From Gordonia prachuapensis (GTDB taxonomy: Bacteria > Actinomycetota > Actinomycetes > Mycobacteriales > Mycobacteriaceae), in contig NZ_JAZDUE010000016.1 in assembly GCF_036350515.1 (NCBI RefSeq), forward strand, positions 62,001 to 126,000: a stretch of 64,000 nucleotides of DNA, given 5' to 3'. The notes under the pieces are model-generated. The model worked only from the letters and a program-made list of their open reading frames with translations, was not told the origin of the DNA and ran no database searches. Each line of letters starts with the position of its first letter. Within the stretch, counting starts at the first letter, position 1. Positions 1 to 7,163 of the stretch are shown here, in pieces. The position numbers and the translations under genes were made by a program.

Positions 1-611
1 GTCTGATCGGTGCGGAGGTCGTTGACGAAGGTGACCTGGGAGTCGAACAGTCCGTCCTTCCAGGCACGGGCCGCGCGTTGGTGGGAGGTCGCGGAGAACT
101 CGTCGAGTTCGGTACGCGACAGATTCCATTTGTCGGCGATCAGCTCGGCGCTGATTCCCTGCGGGATGAGGCCCTCGGCGTACCGTTCGGCAACCCTGCT
201 GCCCGCGATGTCCTTGCCGAGCGTTTGCGATCCCATGGGGACCCGGCTCATCGACTCGACACCGGAGGCGATCGCGACGTCGTAGGCCCCGGCGATGACG
301 CCCTGCGCGGCGAAGTGGAATGCCTGCTGGCTGGAGCCGCATTGGCGGTCGACGGTGACGCCCGGAACGGATTCGGGGAATCCTGCGCCCAGCAGTGCCC
401 ATCGTGAGGTGTTGCCCGATTGTTCGCCGACTTGGCCGACGGCGCCGCTGATCACGTCGTCGACGACGGCCGGGTCGATGCCGGCGCGTGCCACGAGGTC
501 AGCAAGCACGTGCGCATGTAGGTCGACGGGGTGGATGTCGGCGTAGGCGCCGCTCGGCTTGCCGTGCGCGATGGGGGTGCGGACGGCGTCGACGATCACT
601 GCAGAACTCAT
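1..611 (-). CDS. acetyl-CoA acetyltransferase (thiolase), N-terminal part
   Basis: The reverse strand reads an open thiolase N-terminus from ATG at 611 to the window edge, so the gene is cut at position 1 and only about 203 residues are visible. The motif DRQCGSSQQ carries the nucleophilic cysteine (about residue 91) that thiolases acylate, and the start MSSAVIVDAVRTPIAHG is typical of the family. Thiolases cleave or condense acyl-CoA with CoA or acetyl-CoA in beta-oxidation or related pathways; the substrate cannot be told here. A good ribosome site (GAGGGAG, 618-624) precedes the start. The gene is divergent from an HxlR regulator at 720, which may control it through the inverted repeats at 632-678. 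Confidence 0.9.
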   Translation of the reverse strand, partial: MSSAVIVDAVRTPIAHGKPSGAYADIHPVDLHAHVLADLVARAGIDPAVVDDVISGAVGQVGEQSGNTSRWALLGAGFPESVPGVTVDRQCGSSQQAFHFAAQGVIAGAYDVAIASGVESMSRVPMGSQTLGKDIAGSRVAERYAEGLIPQGISAELIADKWNLSRTELDEFSATSHQRAARAWKDGLFDSQVTFVNDLRTDQ

Positions 612-631
612 GACTGGCTCCCTCGGTAGGT

Positions 632-678
632 CGTGTCGTCACCGGACGACACGCTGACTTTGCGATCCCTTAGTCAGC
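632..678. promoter_or_regulatory. two adjoining inverted repeats between thiolase and HxlR genes
   Basis: CGTGTCGTC (632-640) and GACGACACG (645-653) form a perfect 9-base inverted repeat with a 4-base centre. It is followed at once by GCTGACT (653-659) and AGTCAGC (672-678), a perfect 7-base inverted repeat with a 12-base centre. Both lie in the 108-base space between divergent genes, just upstream of the thiolase ribosome site. HxlR proteins are dimeric winged-helix regulators that bind such dyads, so one or both are candidate operators. The assignment is inferred from position and symmetry. Confidence 0.5.
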
Positions 679-719
679 ACGCTACGAGCTGGCTTGGGGT
701 TTGTAAAGTCAGGAGTAGG

Positions 720-1298
720 ATGAATCACATGAACGACGACGGACCCGAGGTCGCCGGCCCCGATGTGATGGAACTGCAGGGTGCTTTCGCGCGACGCGAT
801 GACTGGCAGGTGAAGGGCTGGTGCCGCATCGAGCGGGCGCTCGACGTGATCGGAACCAAGTCGGCGATGGTCATCGTCCGCGAATTGCTGTACGGCGGTA
901 CGAAGTTCGACGAGCTTGCCCGCAGAACGCAGCTGAGCGACGCGGTGGCGTCGTCGCGGTTGAAGCAGCTGCTCGCTGACGGGATCGTCGAACGACGTCC
1001 CTACCGGGAGCCTGGACAACGCACCCGCTACGAGTACGTGCTGACCGACCGCGGCCGTGCACTGTTCCCGGTGCTGACAGCGTTGATGGACTGGGGCGAA
1101 CACCTCGAAGGCGACCGGCGCGGTGGTTTGGAAGTGACTCATCGTGGCTGCGGGGCGCCGGTGTCGGCGGTGGTGCGGTGCGCGGAAGGGCACGAGGTGT
1201 CGGTCGACGAGGCTGCCGCGCGCATTCGGGACGAAGCGTGGGCGGTCGCGGCGAGGGAGCGAGGGCGGAAGGCGTCCCCGCCCGCTGTGGACAACTGA
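720..1298 (+). CDS. HxlR-family winged-helix transcriptional regulator
   Basis: The product is about 192 residues. The part from WCRIERALDVIGTKSAM through the wing region ending LTDRGRALFPVL (roughly residues 35-125) is a clear HxlR DNA-binding domain. A C-terminal extension with two cysteines (HRGCGAPVSAVVRC) goes beyond the usual roughly 110-residue HxlR length and may be a sensor or dimer segment. The start at 720 is preferred over the in-frame ATG at 633 because AGGAG (711-715) sits just upstream and the extra residues look non-coding. It is divergent from the thiolase gene, and the palindromes between them suggest local control. The inducer is not known. Confidence 0.88.
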   Translation: MNHMNDDGPEVAGPDVMELQGAFARRDDWQVKGWCRIERALDVIGTKSAMVIVRELLYGGTKFDELARRTQLSDAVASSRLKQLLADGIVERRPYREPGQRTRYEYVLTDRGRALFPVLTALMDWGEHLEGDRRGGLEVTHRGCGAPVSAVVRCAEGHEVSVDEAAARIRDEAWAVAARERGRKASPPAVDN

Positions 1299-1386
1299 CA
1301 GCCAGCAGCCCGGACCTGTCGGAGCCACTTCCTACCGTGCCTGTCAGAGGGTCATCGCCGATGACCGACTGCATAGGGGGATGCAC

Positions 1387-2607
1387 ATGGCCGAGAATCA
1401 TGCCGCCGGGTTCGACGACAGCATCGACGCGGAATGGCGAGAGTTCCGGCAGCGGCTCGCGATCAGCGTGGCGAGGCTGGGTCGCTACGAGTTCGTGGAG
1501 CTGAGCCGCGAGGGAAACACTGGCCGGCCGTTGTTGATCTTCACGGTGACCGGCGCCGGCCGGGTGCGATGCACCATCGGCATGTCGGCACTTGCCAACT
1601 CCTGGCCGCCCGACCAGGTACCGGTCGCTCGCGCTCAGCGTGCCGCCGTCGACCGCCTTGGATGGCGAGAACTGCGGTCGGACAGCATCATTCGCGAGTC
1701 GGGCAAGCGCACAATGGATCGGCTCCTTCGCGATGCCGAGGCGGCGTTGCGTGAGGTGTGGCGGATCGAGCATCCGTCGGTGCTGCACGTGCATGATCCG
1801 TTCAGTCCGGAGGAGAAGAAGCTCCGGGCAGAAAGCCGGCCGAAGCAACGGGAGCTGACTCTCAGCGGGACGGCCTCGTTCGGGGTGATCCCCGACGACG
1901 CCGAGCACCTCCTGGCCATGGCCGCCGAGACGTTGGGTGTCGGCTGGGGTTGCGACGTCCCGATCGACGATGGCGCCATCCGTTTCACCGACATCGACGG
2001 CATCTACACGAAGCTGCTGGTGTCGCCGCACGCCATGCGCTTGGAGTTCTGCACGATCGTCGGTCACTGCATGCCCGACATGGAACTGCTCGGCGCCGTC
2101 GTCGCCGAGCACTCATCACGGTGGCCTGACGTCTCCATTCTCGTCGCCAAGGATCACGTGTTCGCCGTCCGCGCGCTCGAGTGCACCACCTTCTATCCCA
2201 GCAACCTGCTCTCGGCGATCGAGGCGTGGCGCGACTTCTGCGCCGCCGGCGCGATCGACATCGTCGAACAGCTGCACCCGGAGATGACCGGCCAGTACGG
2301 GTCGGTGAATGGGGATCTGCCCGCGGGGCTCGTCGATCTGATCCGGCGGTTCGTCGCGGACCCATGCGGTTTCACGCCGTCCCGGCTGGCCTGTGACACC
2401 AAGGCGAACGCGCCGATGCTGCGCCGGTATGCGCGCATCTGCGGGGAGTGGCTCGAGCAATGGCCGGACGGGGAACCGGCCGCCGGCTGCGACGAACCGC
2501 CAACGCCGACGCCGCGCGATGTGCGGCGATTTGTGCCAGTGCTGTTGGAGGCGATCGGGGTTGCGGCCGAGCTCAATGTGGAGTCGGAGATGCGGCAGGG
2601 GAGGTGA
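1387..2607 (+). CDS. TY-Chap-like (YbjN/CesT-type chaperone) multidomain protein
   Basis: About 406 residues with no signal peptide or membrane segment, so probably cytoplasmic. The opening segment (EWREFRQRLAISVARLGRY, then a strand-rich stretch) resembles the TY-Chap N domain found in actinobacterial proteins related to type III secretion chaperones and YbjN. A second alpha/beta segment follows around residues 170-270 and a helical C-terminus ends the protein. The start at 1387 is chosen because a purine-rich GGGGG run (1376-1380) lies 6 bases upstream; ATG at 1381 is the alternative. It stands alone between HxlR and a convergent gene. The domain call comes from recall of the fold pattern and is moderate; no catalytic residues are evident. 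Confidence 0.6.
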   Translation: MAENHAAGFDDSIDAEWREFRQRLAISVARLGRYEFVELSREGNTGRPLLIFTVTGAGRVRCTIGMSALANSWPPDQVPVARAQRAAVDRLGWRELRSDSIIRESGKRTMDRLLRDAEAALREVWRIEHPSVLHVHDPFSPEEKKLRAESRPKQRELTLSGTASFGVIPDDAEHLLAMAAETLGVGWGCDVPIDDGAIRFTDIDGIYTKLLVSPHAMRLEFCTIVGHCMPDMELLGAVVAEHSSRWPDVSILVAKDHVFAVRALECTTFYPSNLLSAIEAWRDFCAAGAIDIVEQLHPEMTGQYGSVNGDLPAGLVDLIRRFVADPCGFTPSRLACDTKANAPMLRRYARICGEWLEQWPDGEPAAGCDEPPTPTPRDVRRFVPVLLEAIGVAAELNVESEMRQGR

Positions 2608-2620
2608 GTGTGTCCAGTAG

Positions 2621-2642
2621 ACGGCTGCGAACCGTCAGCCGT
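2621..2642. terminator. hairpin between convergent genes
   Basis: ACGGCTG (2621-2627) and CAGCCGT (2636-2642) form a perfect 7-base stem with an 8-base loop. It sits between the end of the forward gene at 2607 and the end of the reverse gene at 2635 and overlaps the latter's stop codon. There is no T-run, which is common for actinobacterial terminators. It could serve both strands. Confidence 0.45.
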
Positions 2643-3036
2643 TCCACCGGTCTAACCGCCTGGCACTCAACGCTTCAGCCACCCGCTTGCCGAGCAACTT
2701 CTCCGCCGAGTACCGGTCGACCTGATCGAGCGTGAACTCGGCCTGCGGGTCGGCGATCCGTTGCAGCTCGTCGGCGGTGATATCGGGAACGTCGAGGGCG
2801 ATCTCGCGCGCATCATGGACGTCGATGTTCTCGTGCGTCCACAGGTAGTCCGAGCCGCGGCGGTGGTCTGTGGTGACGTACCAGTTCGCGATGAAGAGCG
2901 ATCGGTTCGGGACCAGCGTCCACACCTTGTGCCGGTCGATCGTCGCCCGGGCGTTCGGCCTGGTGGCGGCCAGCCATGCCAACGCGCCGTCGTCAACGCG
3001 TTCGAGCCGCCAGAACTCCCAACCATCTTTCGCCAT
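2635..3036 (-). CDS. hypothetical protein, 133 aa
   Basis: I do not recognise this family. The protein is soluble-looking and rich in Trp and charged residues, opening MAKDGWEFWRLERVDDG, with no cysteine motif, signal peptide or membrane helix. It follows the 312-residue gene by about 20 bases on the same strand, so the two are probably co-transcribed. Codon use fits the host. A hairpin at 2621-2642 overlaps its stop codon and could end the transcript. Confidence 0.7.
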   Translation of the reverse strand: MAKDGWEFWRLERVDDGALAWLAATRPNARATIDRHKVWTLVPNRSLFIANWYVTTDHRRGSDYLWTHENIDVHDAREIALDVPDITADELQRIADPQAEFTLDQVDRYSAEKLLGKRVAEALSARRLDRWNG

Positions 3037-3055
3037 GCCCGTTTCCGTTCGTCGG

Positions 3056-3994
3056 TCAGCCGCTGACGATGTGCGGTGTCGGCGGGGTGAAGCTGGTGTT
3101 GTCGGGGAGCGGCTGTGCGCCCTTCTCGGCGCCCACCTGTCGGACGGTCTTGACCTCGTTCAGGCGGCTACCGCCCTGGCGCGCCAGCGAATCGTCGTAC
3201 CACTCGAACCACGGATATCCATGGGTGCGGTACTCGTCGATGGTCAACGGCGCGCGATGGGGAGGAGTGTCGGTAAGTGACTGCCACACAGCCGAATTGA
3301 CGATCCGCAGGCTGACCTCGACCCCCGCATCGAGGTCCCAGTTCTCGTGCGGTTCGATCGGTGCGGCGACGGACTGGCGAATCGAACCGCCCGCGCCGAG
3401 GCCCATGCCGGTGGAGTCGCCGTCGCAGACCATGAACGATCCCGGTTCCGGGAACACCTGCCGGCGTTGAGCCCACACGTCGGCCCGTAGCGGGGCGACC
3501 GAGAATCGGATGAGCCCGTCGTCGGTACCGGTGAGTTGCTCGGCGACGGTGTAGCCGTCACCGATCGGCATCGCGACGAACTGGCGCACGGTGAAGTCGT
3601 CCACGCGGAACCCGTCGAGCCAGGGCTGCGTGGGGACCTCGACATAGTCCTCCGCGTCGAAGTCGGGTTCCGGCGTGAACGCGTCGCCGGTGACCGCGTT
3701 GATGCCGCCAATGCCGATCTTCACCAGGAACGGATAGCTCTCTGGTGCGGTCAAATCGATCCACGTCGCCTCCGACTGCCACAGCGGGAGAATCGCATCG
3801 GCAGTGGATAGTGCTCGTGGGTTGATGTCACGGGTGGACCGGATATCGAGCGCGCCGAGACTCGGTGGGAGTCCGTAGGTGGTGGCGTCGTCGGGCACTC
3901 GCAGTGTCCGGTGAAAGGTGATGCGCAGCGTGGCGGCAGCATCGACCTCCGGAAACGTGAAGTCGATGGCGCGAGGCCCGGCCATGACGGACAT
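3056..3994 (-). CDS. conserved hypothetical protein, 312 aa
   Basis: The protein has no signal peptide or obvious catalytic motif. Its middle contains VPTQPWLDGFRVDDFTVRQF followed by VAMPIGDGYTVAEQLTG, a pattern I associate with a widespread actinobacterial and fungal family of unknown function, sometimes seen with colicin-like or integral-membrane names. The start at 3994 gives MSVMAGPRA; ATG at 3985 is an alternative. It lies about 50 bases downstream of the PD-(D/E)XK gene and 20 bases upstream of the 133-residue gene, so it may be read through from the island, but its host-like codon use suggests it is core. Function is unknown. Confidence 0.72.
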   Translation of the reverse strand: MSVMAGPRAIDFTFPEVDAAATLRITFHRTLRVPDDATTYGLPPSLGALDIRSTRDINPRALSTADAILPLWQSEATWIDLTAPESYPFLVKIGIGGINAVTGDAFTPEPDFDAEDYVEVPTQPWLDGFRVDDFTVRQFVAMPIGDGYTVAEQLTGTDDGLIRFSVAPLRADVWAQRRQVFPEPGSFMVCDGDSTGMGLGAGGSIRQSVAAPIEPHENWDLDAGVEVSLRIVNSAVWQSLTDTPPHRAPLTIDEYRTHGYPWFEWYDDSLARQGGSRLNEVKTVRQVGAEKGAQPLPDNTSFTPPTPHIVSG

Positions 3995-4047
3995 GATGCT
4001 CCGATCTGTGAAGTGGTGAGGTCAGGATAGGAGCGGGGTCTGACAGA

Positions 4048-4677
4048 TCAGGGGCGGACGGCCTGCCGTACCGCGTCCGCTATGCCGTCGAATCGCACCG
4101 GGGATACATCGAGTGCGCGCGGGAGTCGGGACAGAGCGATGCTGCGCTGATTTCCGAGTCGACGATTGATGGTCGCGGTGGCCACGACGTAGAACTCCCA
4201 CTGCTCGAGCCGAAGCGGGTCGGCGACAGCACGGTCGTCGGCAGTATGAACGCAGAACACATAGACGTCAGCCTGTCGCATCGCCGTCGTCTCGTAGGTG
4301 TTGGTGTCCGCATGCCAGGCCGTGGTCTCACCGATACTGAAGCGCCGCGACGACGGCTTCGTGACGCCCCAACTCTGCAGGTACGCTGTCGATTTCACCT
4401 CGATGGTCGTACCGTCGTCGGTCTTCAGATCGAACGCGTCCCACTCGAGACGGATGCGATGGTCGACGCAGCCGAGCGCCACACCGACGATGTACTCGGC
4501 GAGCATCCCGCGCAACGCGTTCGACAGAAGATCGGATGAGGACCAGGACCAGAAATCATCGACGGTACGACCCAACTGGACATCATCGTGCGAGAAGGGT
4601 TCTTTGCCCGTCAGACGGATCACGGGGTTGCTGCTATCGGGAGCCACAGAAACACTGTGGCACGTTGTCGAGAACAA
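4048..4677 (-). CDS. PD-(D/E)XK nuclease-fold hypothetical protein
   Basis: A 209-residue protein with a nuclease-like core: AEYIVGVALG (Glu61) on a helix, WDAFDL (Asp83), and IEVKST (Glu93-x-Lys95) followed by AYLQSW. The spacing E...D...ExK is the signature of the PD-(D/E)XK fold seen in restriction and repair nucleases. The family is usually annotated only as hypothetical. It is the last gene of a reverse-strand run McrB-McrC-HNH-this gene, about 60 bases after the HNH reading frame. That context suggests a DNA-cleaving accessory to the McrBC module. Activity and substrate are inferred from the fold motif, not known. Confidence 0.72.
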   Translation of the reverse strand: MFSTTCHSVSVAPDSSNPVIRLTGKEPFSHDDVQLGRTVDDFWSWSSSDLLSNALRGMLAEYIVGVALGCVDHRIRLEWDAFDLKTDDGTTIEVKSTAYLQSWGVTKPSSRRFSIGETTAWHADTNTYETTAMRQADVYVFCVHTADDRAVADPLRLEQWEFYVVATATINRRLGNQRSIALSRLPRALDVSPVRFDGIADAVRQAVRP

Positions 4678-4737
4678 CGGTGCTGGTTGACGGCGTCCGA
4701 CCGTCCAACTGCGCCAGGGCCAGTAGGGTGGCCTGTG

Positions 4738-5813
4738 CTAGCTGGTAGACCACTCGAAGTCGACCCGCCCAAGAATGCCGATGTTCTTGCGGCTCAACCA
4801 GACCGGCGTGCTCTCGGGTTGGGTTGCGTACAGGCCATGCGCTGCCGACACCACGCGGTCGAACTGGCTGGGCCAGTTGATGCCGGCGGCCAGTTCATCG
4901 AGCAGGTGCTGTCCCCGTCCTAACGCCCGGTCGACATGCGTGGGGGAGGGCAACAGGTCGGACTTGTTTGAGTTGCACGACGAGCACGCCAACACGAGGT
5001 TGGCCAGGCCGTCGATGCCGACGCGCGACCACGGCAGCACGTGGTCCACATGTCGAGTGGCCGTCAGTCGAGCAGCGCAGTAGAAGCAGTGCGGACCGAA
5101 CTCGCTCGCCAAGACGTCACCGGCCTTGAGGAGCGAGACGCGGTCGGCGCCGAAGAGGTGGTCGGCGATGTCGGGACCATCGGCGAGGAGGGTCTTGTTC
5201 ATGCGTCGGACGTCGTCGACCCAGGCGAGCTGGAACGCGGGTTTCAGCAGTGGGCCAGGCGCGCGAGCGTGGTGCAGACTCCGGGAAAGAGGATCAGCTT
5301 GTTGCCGTGGCTGGCGACCACGCGCAGCGAATCGGTACCCATCCAGGAGTCGTCGTAGAGGAAGCGTTCGTGCTCGGTGGCGGTGGTGACGTTCTGTAAC
5401 AGCTTGAGCGGGTAGCGAACCAGTGTGCGTTTCACCGTGGTGTGCGCAGCGCGGAAGGCGTCAGAGCGGTCGGCAATCACCAGGTCGATCGTCGGCGCGC
5501 GATGAGTGCTGGTCAGCTCTGCCCGCAGACCGGCGACGGTGGTGAAGATGACGCCGCGACCATCCGTGGACTGCCGCAGCTGATGCCCATCGAGCGGGCG
5601 CATCTGCCGCCAGTACAGCTCGATGACGCGGGTTGTGAGGTCGTCGAGGTCGATATCGACCGCGGCATTCGGGTCGTCGGGAACGGACTCGACGCTGAGG
5701 TCCAGCAACGCCATGAGAACCGCGAGCTTGTAGGTGGCCGTGCGGCGCCCGCCCTCGAGGAGGGCGACGAGCTTCTGGCCCAGTTCGAGCGGATCGGACG
5801 GCGGGCCAGGCAT
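4738..5813 (-). pseudogene. HNH endonuclease gene split by a frameshift
   Basis: Two reading frames together make one protein of about 358 residues. The first (5813 to 5244) gives MPGPPSDPLELGQKLVALLE and ends KLILFPGVCTTLARLAHC then stop. The second frame carries the HNH nuclease: CFYC, HVDHVLPWSR, NLVLACSSCNSNKSD. In relatives of this family the part equivalent to PGV..TLARLA runs straight into a segment like PLLKPAFQLAWVDDVRRMN, which is found here one frame over. Adding one G to the GGG run at 5252-5254 would restore a single frame, so one base is missing in this copy or this assembly. The gene begins 9 bases after mcrC ends. If only the second part is expressed, it would start at ATG 5202 and keep the whole HNH core. 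Confidence 0.75.
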
Positions 5814-5822
5814 GCGGCAAGT

Positions 5823-7163
5823 CTACGAAAGCGATCGGCCCGGCATGGGGCCAGCTCGCTGGCGCGAGGTGTGTGCCAGCATCGATCCGGAAGCTGGCAG
5901 GATCTGTTGTAAGTATTTGGTGGCATCCGTGAGTGCCGTGAGGTCGCCGGTTCTGATACCTGCGACGACGCTTGCCAACGGAATGCCGATCGCATTGATC
6001 CGCACCCTGCGTGGTCCGTTCTCTCCTGGGACCGTCAGCTCGATTCTTGTCGGGGATGTCTGCGACGACTCCGCCGGATAGATCAGGTACGAAGTAGGCG
6101 TCTCTGTGAAGCCGGTATAGCACTGCGCGTACAGCAAGAGTTGATAGATGTCGGCCGGAGAAATGTCCCAGCGGTCGTAGAGTTTGTACTTCGCATCGAT
6201 TGCACACTGGCGATCCGCGTGGGTGGCTACTATATCGGGCGCGATCGAACGCCTGGACTGCCCGTTCACCGTGATGAGCGACGGATTGCGTTGCTGGGCT
6301 TGCAGTGTGACACCGCTGTTTACGTATGCAACGTCGAGGACCCTCTCCACGAATCTCTCGAACAGGGCATTCATGTTGATCAGGAAGGCGCCGACTTGAT
6401 GTGAGTCGGGAGCAGCGCTGTCATCGACCTCTCCAAGTCTGAGAAGCGAGCGGCACCAGGTGTGCGCCGACCGGTAGTGAGCGTTTCGCCGCCCATAGAC
6501 CACCCGCGCCGCCAGCAGGGTGCGTGGCGAGGGCAGCGTTGGGGCGATCTGCGCGAGGCGCTGCTCGAGGTCGGCGGCTCGGCGGCGAACCTGTGGATTC
6601 TGTGCGGCCCGGCGCGCAGCCATCACACCGGCCAGCAAGAGGTGGTTCTCGAGCGCATCATGGTCGAACTCGTCAAAAGTGCAGGCCAAGGCGGTGAACT
6701 TGCCGTAGTGCACCGTGGCCTGCCGATACGTATCCAGCCGCCCACGGAGAAACGGGAGATCATCTGCGTGCCCGCGGTAATCGCGGATCAGCCCCCGAGC
6801 CAGCACACGCTCGGTCTGGACCACCACCAGTCGGCACAGCAACTGCACGGCGTCTTCGGTGGAGTCGTCGGACAGATCCCGCAAGTAGTCCGGTAACTCT
6901 TTGATCGGGCTGCCGTCGGTGAGTGCGAGCATCGTCAGGACTCCAAGGTTGCCTCCGGCGAGCTTGGGTACAACGCGTACATGTAGCTCAGAAGAGAGGC
7001 GAACACTCCCGACCCACGACGCTGACCGAACCTCCACACGATCGTTCGACAGCCATTTGACGGTCAACCGATTGCCGAGTGATTCCGCCAACCGGACCTG
7101 GTCGGCAACCGGAACCGCCGGCAGAGCGTGGGTGCCGCTGCTGTGCTCGCTGAGTTCGATCAT
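5823..7163 (-). CDS. mcrC: McrC, nuclease subunit of a McrBC-type type IV restriction system
   Basis: A 446-residue protein with the McrC layout: an N-terminal beta-rich domain that contacts McrB, a middle helical DUF2357-like part (LPFLRGRLDTYRQATVH and the FDEFDHDALENHLLL stretch), and a C-terminal PD-(D/E)XK nuclease, seen as APDIV (Asp near 309) and AIDAKYK (Asp-x-Lys near 322-324). McrC cuts modified DNA after GTP-driven translocation by McrB. The start codon overlaps the mcrB stop (ATGA, 7160-7163), so the subunits are translationally coupled. The HNH gene begins 9 bases downstream. The family call is secure; which modified base is recognised cannot be read from this subunit. Confidence 0.93.
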   Translation of the reverse strand: MIELSEHSSGTHALPAVPVADQVRLAESLGNRLTVKWLSNDRVEVRSASWVGSVRLSSELHVRVVPKLAGGNLGVLTMLALTDGSPIKELPDYLRDLSDDSTEDAVQLLCRLVVVQTERVLARGLIRDYRGHADDLPFLRGRLDTYRQATVHYGKFTALACTFDEFDHDALENHLLLAGVMAARRAAQNPQVRRRAADLEQRLAQIAPTLPSPRTLLAARVVYGRRNAHYRSAHTWCRSLLRLGEVDDSAAPDSHQVGAFLINMNALFERFVERVLDVAYVNSGVTLQAQQRNPSLITVNGQSRRSIAPDIVATHADRQCAIDAKYKLYDRWDISPADIYQLLLYAQCYTGFTETPTSYLIYPAESSQTSPTRIELTVPGENGPRRVRINAIGIPLASVVAGIRTGDLTALTDATKYLQQILPASGSMLAHTSRQRAGPMPGRSLS

